Assembly: GCA_963666535.1 (NCBI GenBank)
Contig: OY762913.1
Coordinates: 682,001 to 746,000 of the forward strand
DNA length: 64,000 nucleotides
Direction of reading: 5' to 3'
From: G963666535 sp963666535
GTDB taxonomy: Bacteria > Bacillota > Clostridia > Oscillospirales > Oscillospiraceae
The stretch's first letter is position 1, and each line of letters starts with the position of its first letter. Positions 15,999 to 25,800 of the stretch are shown here, piece by piece. Under the pieces are notes generated by a model. It was not told the DNA's origin. It ran no database searches and was given only the letters and a program-made list of their open reading frames with translations. The position numbers and the translations under genes were made by a program.

Positions 15999-17354
15999 TC
16001 ATAAGCCTTTCAACCGTTCAAGCCTTACGCAACATTCTGTGTGCTGTGTACGGGGGAAAAGATCCACTGCCACGGCATTTTGGACAAGATAGCCCCGCTC
16101 GGTGAAGCGTTTGACATCCCGCGCCAGTGTGGCGGGATCGCACGAAACATAGACAATGCGGCGGGGGGACATGGCGGCGACCACATCAACCACCTCGGCG
16201 GCAAGACCCTTGCGGGGCGGATCTACCGAGACAATATCCGGGTGAACGCCGATGTTGGCAAGCCTTTGCGCCGCATCTCCGGCGTCAGCGCAAAAGAACT
16301 CCACGTTTTCAATGCGATTGCGCAGGGCGTTTTTGCGGGCGTCCTCAACGGCCTCCGGCACAATCTCGGCGCCGTAGACCTTTTTGGCATGACGTGCCAT
16401 GGCAAGGCTGATGGTGCCGATGCCGCAGTAGAGATCAAGCACGGTTTCCGCCCCGGTGAGGGCGGCAAACTCCAGCGCTTTCCCATAGAGCACCTCGGTC
16501 TGGGCGCGGTTAACCTGAAAAAAAGAGGGGACAGACAGACGGAAGGTAAGGGAACACAGGGTGTCCTCCAGATACGCGTCCCCTCGCAGGACGCGGTATT
16601 CGTCCCCCAAAATGACATTGGTATCCTTGGTGTTGACGTTCAGCAGGACCCCAGTGAGGGAGGGGACCGACACCATCAGCGCATCAGCCAGATCCTGCTC
16701 ATGTGGGAGCTTTTTCCCGTTTATCACAAGGCAGCAGAGACAAGCGCCCGCGCTGCTGGCGCGAACATATAGGTGGCGCACAAGACCGCGGCCGGTTTTC
16801 TCATCGTAGGCGGAGATGTGGAAGGTATCCATCCAGCGCTTCACGACATGTCGGATGGCACCGGCGCTCTCGGGCTGGAGCAGGCAGTCGTCCACATCCA
16901 GCACGTCGTGACTCCGGGGGCGGTAAAAGCCGAGTTTGGGGCCGTCAGACACGGGGAACTGGATCTTGTTGCGGTAGCGAAGCGTGTTCTCAGCGCCCAA
17001 AATGACGGGGACGGATAACTCCGCGCCCCCAATGCGGCGGAGGGCATCCTCGACCTTGGAGCGCTTAAAGCAAAGCTCTTCCTCATAGGTCATGTGCCGG
17101 GTTTGACAGCCGCCGCATTTTCCAAAATAAGGGCAGTCGGGCGTGAGGCGGGCGGGCGAGGGAGTAACGACCTGATTGACCTTGCCGAAGGCAATGTTTT
17201 TGTTCACCTTGAGCAGTTGCACCTCGCAGACCTCACCCCGCAGCGCGCCCGGTACAAAGACCACCAGACCGTCCAGCCGGGCTACCCCCGCGCCTTCGCT
17301 GGAATAGCCGTCAATGGACAGACGATGGACCGTATTTTTCTGTGGCTGCGGCAT
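15999..17354 (-). CDS. rlmD: 23S rRNA (uracil-C5)-methyltransferase, RlmD/RumA family
   Basis: 451 residues. It has an N-terminal TRAM-like RNA-binding barrel (about 5-65), a cysteine cluster for [4Fe-4S] (CPYFGKCGGCQ near 70-80 with a later DVDDCLLQP), a Rossmann methyltransferase domain (VLDLYCGIGTISLAMA) and the catalytic cysteine in YVSCDPATLARDV. Such enzymes methylate U1939 or neighbouring uridines of 23S rRNA; Gram-positive paralogues (RlmCD) have related sites, so the exact target is uncertain. Start chosen at 17354 with AAAGGGG upstream. Confidence 0.9.
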   Translation of the reverse strand: MPQPQKNTVHRLSIDGYSSEGAGVARLDGLVVFVPGALRGEVCEVQLLKVNKNIAFGKVNQVVTPSPARLTPDCPYFGKCGGCQTRHMTYEEELCFKRSKVEDALRRIGGAELSVPVILGAENTLRYRNKIQFPVSDGPKLGFYRPRSHDVLDVDDCLLQPESAGAIRHVVKRWMDTFHISAYDEKTGRGLVRHLYVRASSAGACLCCLVINGKKLPHEQDLADALMVSVPSLTGVLLNVNTKDTNVILGDEYRVLRGDAYLEDTLCSLTFRLSVPSFFQVNRAQTEVLYGKALEFAALTGAETVLDLYCGIGTISLAMARHAKKVYGAEIVPEAVEDARKNALRNRIENVEFFCADAGDAAQRLANIGVHPDIVSVDPPRKGLAAEVVDVVAAMSPRRIVYVSCDPATLARDVKRFTERGYLVQNAVAVDLFPRTQHTECCVRLERLKGL

Positions 17355-17528
17355 GAGCGCATCCCCTTTCGGACAGGTTCTATTTTGCAATATTGTATCA
17401 TTTTATGGATGGTTCGTAAATAGTGGCGCAAAGCGGAAAAAAATCTTTCTTCTATGGGTGTTTTGTGCTATACTAAATTGATATTTCACATCCATATCCT
17501 GTGATGAACCAGAAAGGATTTTTTCAGT

Positions 17529-20282
17529 ATGAGTTTATTGAGAAAACTGCTAGGGACCAGTTCCGCCCGGGAGCTGAAGTCCATTTATCCCATTGCCGAC
17601 AAAGTAGACGCGTTGGAGGAGAGCTATCAGGCGCTCACCGACGCGCAGCTGCAGGCCAAAACTCCCGAATTAAAGGAGCGCCTGCGCAATGGAGAGACGC
17701 TGAATGATATTTTGCCCGAGGCGTTCGCCGCCATCCGCGAGGCGTCGTGGCGTGTGCTGGGTATGCGCCCTTACCGCGTGCAGGTTATTGGCGGTATCGT
17801 CCTGCATCAGGGGCGCATTGCTGAAATGAAAACCGGTGAAGGCAAGACCTTGGTGGCAACGCTGCCCGCCTACCTAAACGCATTGACCGGAGAGGGCGTT
17901 CACATCGTCACCGTCAACGACTACCTGGCCAAGCGCGACAGCGAGTGGATGGGAAAAGTTTACCGCTTTATGGGCCTGTCTGTGGGACTGGTGATCCATG
18001 CGGTGCAGCCCAAGGACCGCAGGGCCGCCTATCACTCTGACATTACCTACGGAACCAACAACGAGTTTGGCTTTGATTATCTGCGGGACAACATGTGTAT
18101 CTATGCCAGCGAGCTGGTCCAGCGGGGTCACTATTTCGCTATCGTGGACGAGGTGGACTCCATCCTCGTTGATGAAGCCCGCACCCCGCTCATCATTTCC
18201 GGGCAGGGCGATCAGTCCACTCAGATGTACAGTGTGGTGGACAATTTTGTCGGCGGCCTTACGTGCATGCGGGTGACCTCGGTAGACACCAAGGAGGAAG
18301 AGGCGACAGATATTGACGCCGACTACGTGGTGGATGAAAAGGCCCGCACGGCCACCTTGACCGCCCGGGGCATCAAAAAGGCGGAGGGCGCCTTCAACGT
18401 GGAAAACCTGGCGGACATGGAGAACACCACCCTGTCCCATCATATCAATCAGGCCATCAAGGCCCATGGCGTGATGAAGCGCGACATTGATTATGTGGTC
18501 AAGGATGGACAAGTCATCATTGTCGATGAGTTTACGGGCCGCTTGATGTTCGGCCGCCGTTACAACGAGGGGCTGCATCAGGCCATTGAAGCCAAGGAGC
18601 GGGTGGAGGTGGCCCGGGAGTCCAAGACGCTGGCGACCATCACCTTCCAGAACTATTTCCGCCTGTATGACAAGCTGTCCGGCATGACCGGTACTGCCAT
18701 GACCGAGGAGGAGGAGTTCGGCACCATCTACGAGCTGGACATTGTGGAGATCCCCACCAACCGGCCGCTGGCCCGGACGGATCACCCCGATGTGATGTAT
18801 AAGACTGAGGCCGGAAAATACCGCGCCATGGTCAACCAGATTGAGGAATGCCATGCCAAAGGACAGCCCGTGTTGGTGGGCACCGTGTCCATCGAAAAGT
18901 CCGAGCAGCTGTCCAAGATGCTGAGCAAGCGGGGGGTCCCCCACAATGTGTTGAACGCCAAGCACCATGAGAAAGAGGCCGAAATCGTGGCGCAGGCGGG
19001 TAAGTTTAATGCAGTTACGGTGGCCACCAACATGGCCGGCCGTGGTACCGATATTATGCTGGGCGGCAACGCTGAATATCTGGCAAAATCTGACCTGCGT
19101 AAGGCCGGCATGACAGATGAGATGATTGTCGAGGCCACCGGCTACGCCGAGACGGATAATCAGGAAATTATGGAGGCCCGCCGGGCGTATGCCGAGGCCG
19201 AGGCGAAGTATAAAGAGAGCATTAAAATCGAGGCTGACAGAGTGCGCGAAGTGGGCGGCCTGTTTATCCTTGGTACCGAGCGTCACGAATCCCGACGCAT
19301 TGACAACCAGCTGCGCGGCCGTGCCGGCCGGCAGGGGGACCCCGGTGAGACGCGGTTCTTCCTGTCATTGGAAGATGACATTATGCGCCTGTTCGGCTCT
19401 GAGCGGGTGATGAACATGATGGAATCTTTGGGTGTGGATGAAGACACGCCCATTGAGCAGAAGATGCTGACCAATGCCATTGAATCCGCCCAGAAGAAGG
19501 TGGAAAGCCGCAACTTCCAGACCCGTAAAAACGTGCTGGAATACGACGATGTGATGAATACCCAGCGCGAGGTGATCTACGAGCAGCGCCGCAAGGTGCT
19601 CGATGGGGAGGACCTTCAGAGCAACATTCAGACGATGCGCCACAGCGTCATTGCCGAGGCGATAAACGGACACATGGGCGAGCAGAAGCATATGGACGCC
19701 CAGAGCTTCCGGGAAGCGACAGCTGAGTTCCGCACCATGTTCCTTGGTGCGAATGAGCTACAGCTGTCCGACGATGAGCTGCAGCAATACGACGCCAATG
19801 GACTGATTGATCTGCTGACTGAGAAGGCAGAGACCGCTTATGCCCAAAAGGAGACCGAGATCAGCGAGCCCATCATGCGGGAGCTGGAGCGGGTTATCAT
19901 GCTCCGGGTCGTGGACGAATACTGGATGGACAACATTGACAACATGAACGAGCTTAAGCAGGGCATCGGCCTGCGCGCTTACGGACAGAATAACCCGGTG
20001 GTGGAGTACAAGCGCGAAGGCTATCAGATGTTCGAGGAGATGATCGCCGCCATTCAGGAGGAGACCATCCGCCGTTTGTACCGTGTGCGCATCCAGAAGA
20101 ACACAGAAGTCAAGCGGGAGCGGGTGGCTAAGATCACCGGCGAATCCGGTGGGGATGACGGCACCGTGAAAAAACAACCGGTGAAAAAGACCCAGAAAAT
20201 CGGACCGAACGAGCCTTGCCCCTGTGGAAGCGGGAAGAAGTTCAAAAAATGCACCTGCGCCGAATATCATTCAGAAGCGTAA
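17529..20282 (+). CDS. secA: Preprotein translocase ATPase SecA
   Basis: 917 residues. It drives secretory proteins through SecYEG at the membrane. Visible parts are the Walker A loop EMKTGEGKTLVA near residue 100, the DEAD-like VDEVDSILVDEART, the preprotein-binding insertion, the second motor domain (ATNMAGRGTDI, GRAGRQGDPG), the helical scaffold, and a C-terminal zinc-binding tail NEPCPCGSGKKFKKC. AGAAAGGA lies upstream of the ATG. The last three codons fall inside the first copy of the direct repeat described next. Confidence 0.97.
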   Translation: MSLLRKLLGTSSARELKSIYPIADKVDALEESYQALTDAQLQAKTPELKERLRNGETLNDILPEAFAAIREASWRVLGMRPYRVQVIGGIVLHQGRIAEMKTGEGKTLVATLPAYLNALTGEGVHIVTVNDYLAKRDSEWMGKVYRFMGLSVGLVIHAVQPKDRRAAYHSDITYGTNNEFGFDYLRDNMCIYASELVQRGHYFAIVDEVDSILVDEARTPLIISGQGDQSTQMYSVVDNFVGGLTCMRVTSVDTKEEEATDIDADYVVDEKARTATLTARGIKKAEGAFNVENLADMENTTLSHHINQAIKAHGVMKRDIDYVVKDGQVIIVDEFTGRLMFGRRYNEGLHQAIEAKERVEVARESKTLATITFQNYFRLYDKLSGMTGTAMTEEEEFGTIYELDIVEIPTNRPLARTDHPDVMYKTEAGKYRAMVNQIEECHAKGQPVLVGTVSIEKSEQLSKMLSKRGVPHNVLNAKHHEKEAEIVAQAGKFNAVTVATNMAGRGTDIMLGGNAEYLAKSDLRKAGMTDEMIVEATGYAETDNQEIMEARRAYAEAEAKYKESIKIEADRVREVGGLFILGTERHESRRIDNQLRGRAGRQGDPGETRFFLSLEDDIMRLFGSERVMNMMESLGVDEDTPIEQKMLTNAIESAQKKVESRNFQTRKNVLEYDDVMNTQREVIYEQRRKVLDGEDLQSNIQTMRHSVIAEAINGHMGEQKHMDAQSFREATAEFRTMFLGANELQLSDDELQQYDANGLIDLLTEKAETAYAQKETEISEPIMRELERVIMLRVVDEYWMDNIDNMNELKQGIGLRAYGQNNPVVEYKREGYQMFEEMIAAIQEETIRRLYRVRIQKNTEVKRERVAKITGESGGDDGTVKKQPVKKTQKIGPNEPCPCGSGKKFKKCTCAEYHSEA

Positions 20283-20325
20283 AGCCTGCGAAGCAGGCGC
20301 ACAGCGAACCCCGGAGACAAAAAAC
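20273..20325 (+). repeat. 53-base direct repeat, copy 1 (overlaps secA stop)
   Basis: About 47 of 53 bases match 20407-20459. The unit begins AGAAGCGT, contains the small hairpin GCCTGC-GAA-GCAGGC, and continues CGCACAGCGA. The secA stop codon (20280-20282) is inside it. A partial, degenerate third copy of the core (AAGCCGCGGCGAAGCAGGCG) lies between the two near 20370. Confidence 0.8.
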
Positions 20326-20406
20326 AGGTTGGACCCGAGAGGCCAACGGCATTTTTGCGAGGGGGAGAGCAGTAAGCCGCGGCGAAGCAGGCGGAGCGTG
20401 ACAGTA

Positions 20407-20459
20407 AGAAGCGTGAAGCCTGCGAAGCAGGCGCACAGCGAGGCCCGGGGATAAAAACC
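20407..20459 (+). repeat. 53-base direct repeat, copy 2
   Basis: Second copy of the unit that covers the end of secA. It ends 19 bases before the start of the PgeF-type gene. Such GC-rich short hairpin units resemble REP-like intergenic repeats. Confidence 0.8.
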
Positions 20460-20478
20460 GGTAATGAGGACTTGTAAC

Positions 20479-21291
20479 ATGGATATGACTGCGCATACCC
20501 ACAACGGGATCACATTTCACACCGCCGACAGTTTTGTGGCTGCCGGCGGTGTTGCCCATGCCTTTTCCACCCGCACGGGCGGCGTGAGTGCTCCGCCGTG
20601 GAACAGTTTGAATTTGAGCACGACCCGAGGCGATGAGCCGGAGCATGTGCGGGAGAATTACCGCCGCTTGACCGCGGCAGCCGGGGTGGCGCTTGCCCGG
20701 CTGGTGAAGGCCAAGCAGGTCCATGGCGACACGGTGCGCGTGGTAACGGAAGCGGATTTGCGGGGAGACATTTACGACCCGGAGGGGTACGAGGCCGATG
20801 GGCTTGTGACCGACGTGCCCAATCTGTCCCTTATGGTGTTTACCGCCGATTGCGTTCCCACCCTGCTGTATGATCCCGTGCGCCGCGTTGTGGGAGCGGT
20901 CCACGCCGGTTGGCGGGGAACCGCCCTTTCTGTGGCGGGCAAGGCAGCAGCACGGATGCAGACGCAGTATGGCTGCAAGCCGTGTGATATTCTGGCGGCC
21001 ATTGGGCCCTGCATCTCCCGGTGCTGCTTCGAGACCCATGGCGAGGTGCCCCAGGCCATGACAGAGCAGTTCGGGGCAGATGCCGCACCCTATATGCAAC
21101 CGCTTGAAGAGGAAAAGTTTAAGGTAGATCTCAAGGGGCTGAACGCCTTGAGTCTCCGTCTGGCCGGCGTAGAAGGGGAGCACATTACCATCAGCGGCGA
21201 CTGCACGGCCTGCAACCCCGAACGATACTGGTCGCACCGCCTGACCGGCGAGGCGCGGGGCGCGCAGGCATCGGTCATCTGCTTAATCTGA
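20479..21291 (+). CDS. pgeF: Purine nucleoside phosphorylase LACC1/YlmD (PgeF) family
   Basis: 270 residues. Family signatures are HAFSTRTGGVS, the first metal-ligand segment KQVHGDTV, FTADCVPTLLYDP and VGAVHAGWRGT, and late SGDCTACNPERYWSHR. Members were long called multicopper polyphenol oxidases; LACC1-type enzymes phosphorolyse purine nucleosides, and bacterial YfiH/PgeF removes mis-incorporated L-Ser from peptidoglycan precursors. I chose the ATG at 20479 (GAGGAC upstream) over the one five codons earlier. Followed after 10 bases by the solute-binding protein gene. Confidence 0.88.
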   Translation: MDMTAHTHNGITFHTADSFVAAGGVAHAFSTRTGGVSAPPWNSLNLSTTRGDEPEHVRENYRRLTAAAGVALARLVKAKQVHGDTVRVVTEADLRGDIYDPEGYEADGLVTDVPNLSLMVFTADCVPTLLYDPVRRVVGAVHAGWRGTALSVAGKAAARMQTQYGCKPCDILAAIGPCISRCCFETHGEVPQAMTEQFGADAAPYMQPLEEEKFKVDLKGLNALSLRLAGVEGEHITISGDCTACNPERYWSHRLTGEARGAQASVICLI

Positions 21292-21301
21292 CGAGGGAAA
21301 C

Positions 21302-22822
21302 ATGAAAAGAACAAGGGTTTTGAGTTGTATATTGGCAGTCGCCTTGCTGGCATCTCTCGCCGCCTGTGCCCCCGCCACAGAGGGGACAGCGTCTGAGACG
21401 GGAACACCGGAGCCTGTCGAGACAGAGACGGAAGAGGTCCGCCCCTTTGCGCTGCCCATCTACCGGGAGGACGCGATGCATCCTGTGCTGGGGGACAACC
21501 GCACCAATCTGACCATCGCGCCACTCCTGTATGAGGGACTGTTTGAACTGGATGAGAGCTTTGAGCCGTGCCCGGTACTATGTAAAAGCGATTCGGTCAG
21601 CGAGGACGGACTGGTCTGGAGCTTTGTATTGCAAAGCGGTGTTACCTTTTCTGACGGGACGCCGCTTACGGCGGCGGATGTAGCAGCGGCCCTTGAGCTG
21701 GCCCGTGGCAGCGCCCGCTACGCCGCGCGGCTGAAGTCGGTACGGAGCGTGGCGGAGGAAGATGGCCGGGTAATCGTGACCCTGTCCGCACCCAGCGGGA
21801 ATTTGCCCGCGCTGCTGGATATTCCCATTGCCAAGGGGGAAGAGGACTGGCCTGCGGGCACCGGACCGTATGCGCGCAGCACAAGCGGGGACAGCCTGGT
21901 CCTGCGGCAGAATTGGTGGCAGAATAAGCGGCTTCCGCTGGAAAAGATTCTGCTGACGGAGATTACCCAAACTGACGATCTGATCCGCAGCTTTGACACC
22001 CGGACGACCAGTCTGATTGTGGCCGATTTGACGGGGACCAATGTACTGGGATTTTCCAACAGCTACGAGGCGCGGAGTTTTGATACGACCACTATGCTCT
22101 ATCTGGGTTTTAACAGCAAAAAGGGAGACTGCATCGACGAGACGGTTCGGCGGGCGCTGGCCTGCGGGATCGATCGCGGGACCATTGCCACATCCATTTA
22201 CGCCCGTCATGTGACGGCGTCGGCGCTGCCGGTATCCCCCAAGTCTTCGTTGTATGACGAGACCTTGGGCGAAGGGATTGCTTACTCCGTGTCTACCATG
22301 CAAAGTCTGCTGGCAGACGTAAAGGGCGGCGTGAAGGTTACCTTTGTGGTCAACAGTGAAAGCAGCTTTAAAACCGCAGCTGCGGAATATTTGGCGACGC
22401 AATGGGAAAATGTGGGCGTGACGGTGACGCTGAAGAAGCTGGCGTGGGACGATTATCTAGCTGCTTTGAAAGCGGGAACGTTTGACGTGTATTTGGGGGA
22501 GACCACCCTGACCGGAGACTTTAATTTGACAGATTTGGTGGGGACCCGAGGAAGCCTGAACTACGGCGGATTTTCGAACAGCGAGACCGACGCGCTGCTG
22601 GCGGCGTTTCAGGCGGCAGATGCCCAGGGGCGCCGCGCCGCTGCCGCCGCGCTGTATACCAATTTGACCGAGCAGCTGCCCATCGCCACATTATGTTTTA
22701 AAAGCGATTCGGTTTTAACCGAGTGGGGCGTCATCGGCAACATCAATCCCACAAGGCAAAACGCCTTTTTCGAGATGGAGAACTGGTCCATTTACCAAGA
22801 GAGCGGGGAGGAAGCAGAATGA
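21302..22822 (+). CDS. Peptide/nickel-type ABC solute-binding lipoprotein (family 5)
   Basis: 506 residues. The signal peptide ends in LLASLAAC (lipobox Cys near 22), then an acidic linker. SBP family 5 features include LTIAPLLYEGLFELDESF, VTFSDGTPLTAADV and a late RQNAFFEMENW. Members bind oligopeptides, nickel chelates or similar ligands outside the cell and pass them to a permease; no permease or ATPase gene is nearby, so it is an orphan. Its stop overlaps the purL start by ATGA, an odd pairing that suggests chance operon fusion. Confidence 0.88.
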   Translation: MKRTRVLSCILAVALLASLAACAPATEGTASETGTPEPVETETEEVRPFALPIYREDAMHPVLGDNRTNLTIAPLLYEGLFELDESFEPCPVLCKSDSVSEDGLVWSFVLQSGVTFSDGTPLTAADVAAALELARGSARYAARLKSVRSVAEEDGRVIVTLSAPSGNLPALLDIPIAKGEEDWPAGTGPYARSTSGDSLVLRQNWWQNKRLPLEKILLTEITQTDDLIRSFDTRTTSLIVADLTGTNVLGFSNSYEARSFDTTTMLYLGFNSKKGDCIDETVRRALACGIDRGTIATSIYARHVTASALPVSPKSSLYDETLGEGIAYSVSTMQSLLADVKGGVKVTFVVNSESSFKTAAAEYLATQWENVGVTVTLKKLAWDDYLAALKAGTFDVYLGETTLTGDFNLTDLVGTRGSLNYGGFSNSETDALLAAFQAADAQGRRAAAAALYTNLTEQLPIATLCFKSDSVLTEWGVIGNINPTRQNAFFEMENWSIYQESGEEAE

Positions 22823-25800
22823 ATCAAGTATTTCGCTGCTATGTAGAAAAAAAGGAAGGCTTCCGCGTGGAAGCAGATCGTGAGTATAGAGAGCTTACGG
22901 AGCAGCTGGGAATCGGCAGCCTAACGTGGCTGCGGGTGTTCAACCGGTATGATGCAGACCACATAGAACGTGCTGTGTATGAAGCCGCCCGAACAACGGT
23001 GTTCTCCGAGCCCCAGTGCGACCATTTTTACGAGGAGGCGCTGCCCCAGCTGGGGGCGTGCACCCTTTTGGCGGTAGAGCCGCTGCCCGGGCAGTACGAT
23101 CAGCGCGCCGATTCCTGCGCCCAGTGCATTCAGCTTTTGGCAGGTGGCGAGCGGCCCATTGTGGCGGCGGCCAAGGTGTACGCTTTTGGAGGAGCCATCA
23201 CGCAGGCGGAGCGGGAAAAAATCGCGGCCTACCTCATTAACCCCGTAGAGAGCCGCGAGGCGTCTATGGACAAGCCCGAAACGCTGGAGCACACCTATGA
23301 AGTGCCCGATCGGGTGGCGAGCATTGCGGGATTTGTGGAAAAGAGCGAGCAGGAGCTTGGCGCCATGGTAGCCGATTACGGACTTGCCATGGATCTGGGC
23401 GATCTGAAATTCTTGCAGGCGTACTTTAAACAGGAGGAGAAGCGTGACCCCACGGTGACCGAGCTGCGGCTGGTGGATACCTATTGGTCGGACCATTGCC
23501 GGCACACCACCTTCTCCACTCATATCGACAGGGCGGAAATTGACGATCCGGAAGTGCAGAAGGCCTATGACGCGTACCTGGCCGCGCGGGTAGAGGTCTA
23601 TGGCGAGGAAAAGGCGGCGAAGCGCCCGCAGACCCTGATGGACATCGCCACCATCGCCGTGAAAACCCTGAAAAAGCGTGGCCTGCTGCAAAATCTGGAC
23701 GAATCGGAAGAAATTAACGCCTGTTCCATCCACGTCACGGCCACGGTGGATGGTGAGGAGCAGGACTGGCTGCTGATGTTTAAGAACGAGACCCATAACC
23801 ACCCCACCGAAATCGAGCCCTTCGGCGGCGCGGCTACCTGTATCGGCGGTGCCATCCGCGACCCGCTGTCGGGCAGAGCCTATGTCTATCAGGCCATGCG
23901 CCTGACCGGCTGCGGTGACCCGAGAGTGCCCATCGACCAGACGCTGGAGGGCAAGCTGCCCCAGCGGAAGCTTGCCACAACGGCGGCGGCAGGGTACTCC
24001 TCCTATGGCAATCAGATCGGGCTTGCCACCGGTATCGTGCGGGAGGTCTATCACCCCGGCTATGTGGCTAAGCATATGGAGGTGGGCGCTGTGGTGGGCG
24101 CCGCTCCCGCAAGCAATGTGGTGCGGGTGGTTCCCGCCCCGGGCGACAAAGTGATCCTGCTGGGCGGCAGAACCGGCCGTGACGGCATCGGAGGGGCCAC
24201 CGGGTCCTCCAAGAGCCACAACAAGGCGTCTCTCGCCACCATGGCGTCCGAGGTGCAAAAGGGCAATGCCCCCGAAGAGCGGAAAATTCAGCGCCTGTTC
24301 CGCAACGCCGACGTGACCCGCATGATCAAGCGCTGCAACGATTTTGGCGCGGGCGGCGTGTCGGTTGCCATTGGCGAGCTGGCGGACGGGCTTGAAATCA
24401 ATTTGGACGCGGTGCGGAAGAAATACGACGGCCTGGACGGAACAGAGCTTGCTATTTCCGAAAGCCAGGAGCGCATGGCTGTGGTGGTGGAGGCCAAGGA
24501 CGCGGCCCGGTTCATCCAGGCGGCAGAGACGGAAAATCTGGAGGCCTATGAGGTGGCGGTGGTCACCGAAAGGCCCCGCCTTGTCCTGTCCTGGAACGGG
24601 ATGAAGATTGCCGATCTCTCCCGTGCCTTTCTGGATTCCAACGGAGCGGACAAGCACACTGCGGTTGCAGTTCCTGTGCTGCCAGTGGAAAAAACACCTG
24701 GGGTGGACGACGTGCAGGCGCGGTTGCGCACCATCGTATCCGACATCAACCTTGCGTCCCAGCGCGGTCTGGGCGAACGGTTTGACAGCTCGATTGGTGC
24801 GGCGTCGGTGCTCATGCCCTATGGCGGAAAGTACCAGCTGACGCCCACCCAAGTGATGGCGGCGCTGCTGCCGGTCAACCCGGGGCAGGAGACCGACCTC
24901 TGCTCGGTCATGGCCAATGGTTTCGATCCCTACCGCTCGGCGGAAAACCCCTTCCACGGCGCCGCCGGCGCGGTGGTGGAATCGGTGGCAAAGCTGGTGG
25001 CCGCGGGCTGCAATCCCAGAGAAGCGTATCTCTCTTTACAGGAATATTTTGAAAAGCTGCGGGACGAGCCGAAGCGCTGGGGCAAACCCTTTGCCGCGCT
25101 GCTGGGCGCCTTTACCGCCCAGATGAGTCTGGAGGTCGGCGCCATTGGCGGCAAGGACTCCATGTCCGGCTCATTCCTGAATATGGACGTACCCCCCACG
25201 CTGATTTCCTTTGCCATTGCCCCGGCTAAGGCGCAGGACATCCTGTCTCCCGAATTCAAGGCTGCCGGACACCCTGTGTATCTCTTCCAAGCGCCCAAGG
25301 GCGACTATGCGGGTACCCGCAGTGTGTGGGAGGCATTCCATACGCTGGCCCAAGGCGGCAAGGTGTTGTCCGCGTGGGCGGTTGGCGTGGGCGGCATTGC
25401 CGAGGGTCTGATCAAAATGTCCTTCGGCAATGGGCTTGGATTCGTGGGTGATGCCGCGCTGACCGAAAAGCTGCTGTTTGACAGCACGTTCGGTACCATC
25501 ATTGCCGAATGTGACCAACCGATTACCGGTGGCGTGAAGATCGGTGAAACCACGGCGCAAGAGCGGCTGGCAGTTTGCGGCGTGACAGCGGAGCTGGCCG
25601 AGCTGCGCGGCCTTTGGGAAACTGCGCTGGAAGAGGTGTATCCCACCCATGCCAGCGAGAAGACAGAAAAATTGACCGACATTTCCTGGGGAAAGCGCAG
25701 CAGCGCGGCTCCCGCCGTGAAGACGGCGCGCCCCCGGGCGGTGATTCCGGTGTTCCCCGGGACCAACTGCGAGTATGACACGGCGAGAGCCTGCCTGCGG

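Noticed and set aside
17874..19286. A 470-codon open frame opposite secA
   Set aside because: An effect of GC-rich codons in secA; no ribosome-binding site and the composition is not protein-like.
22921..24957. A 678-codon open frame opposite purL
   Set aside because: Same cause; purL is unmistakable on the other strand.
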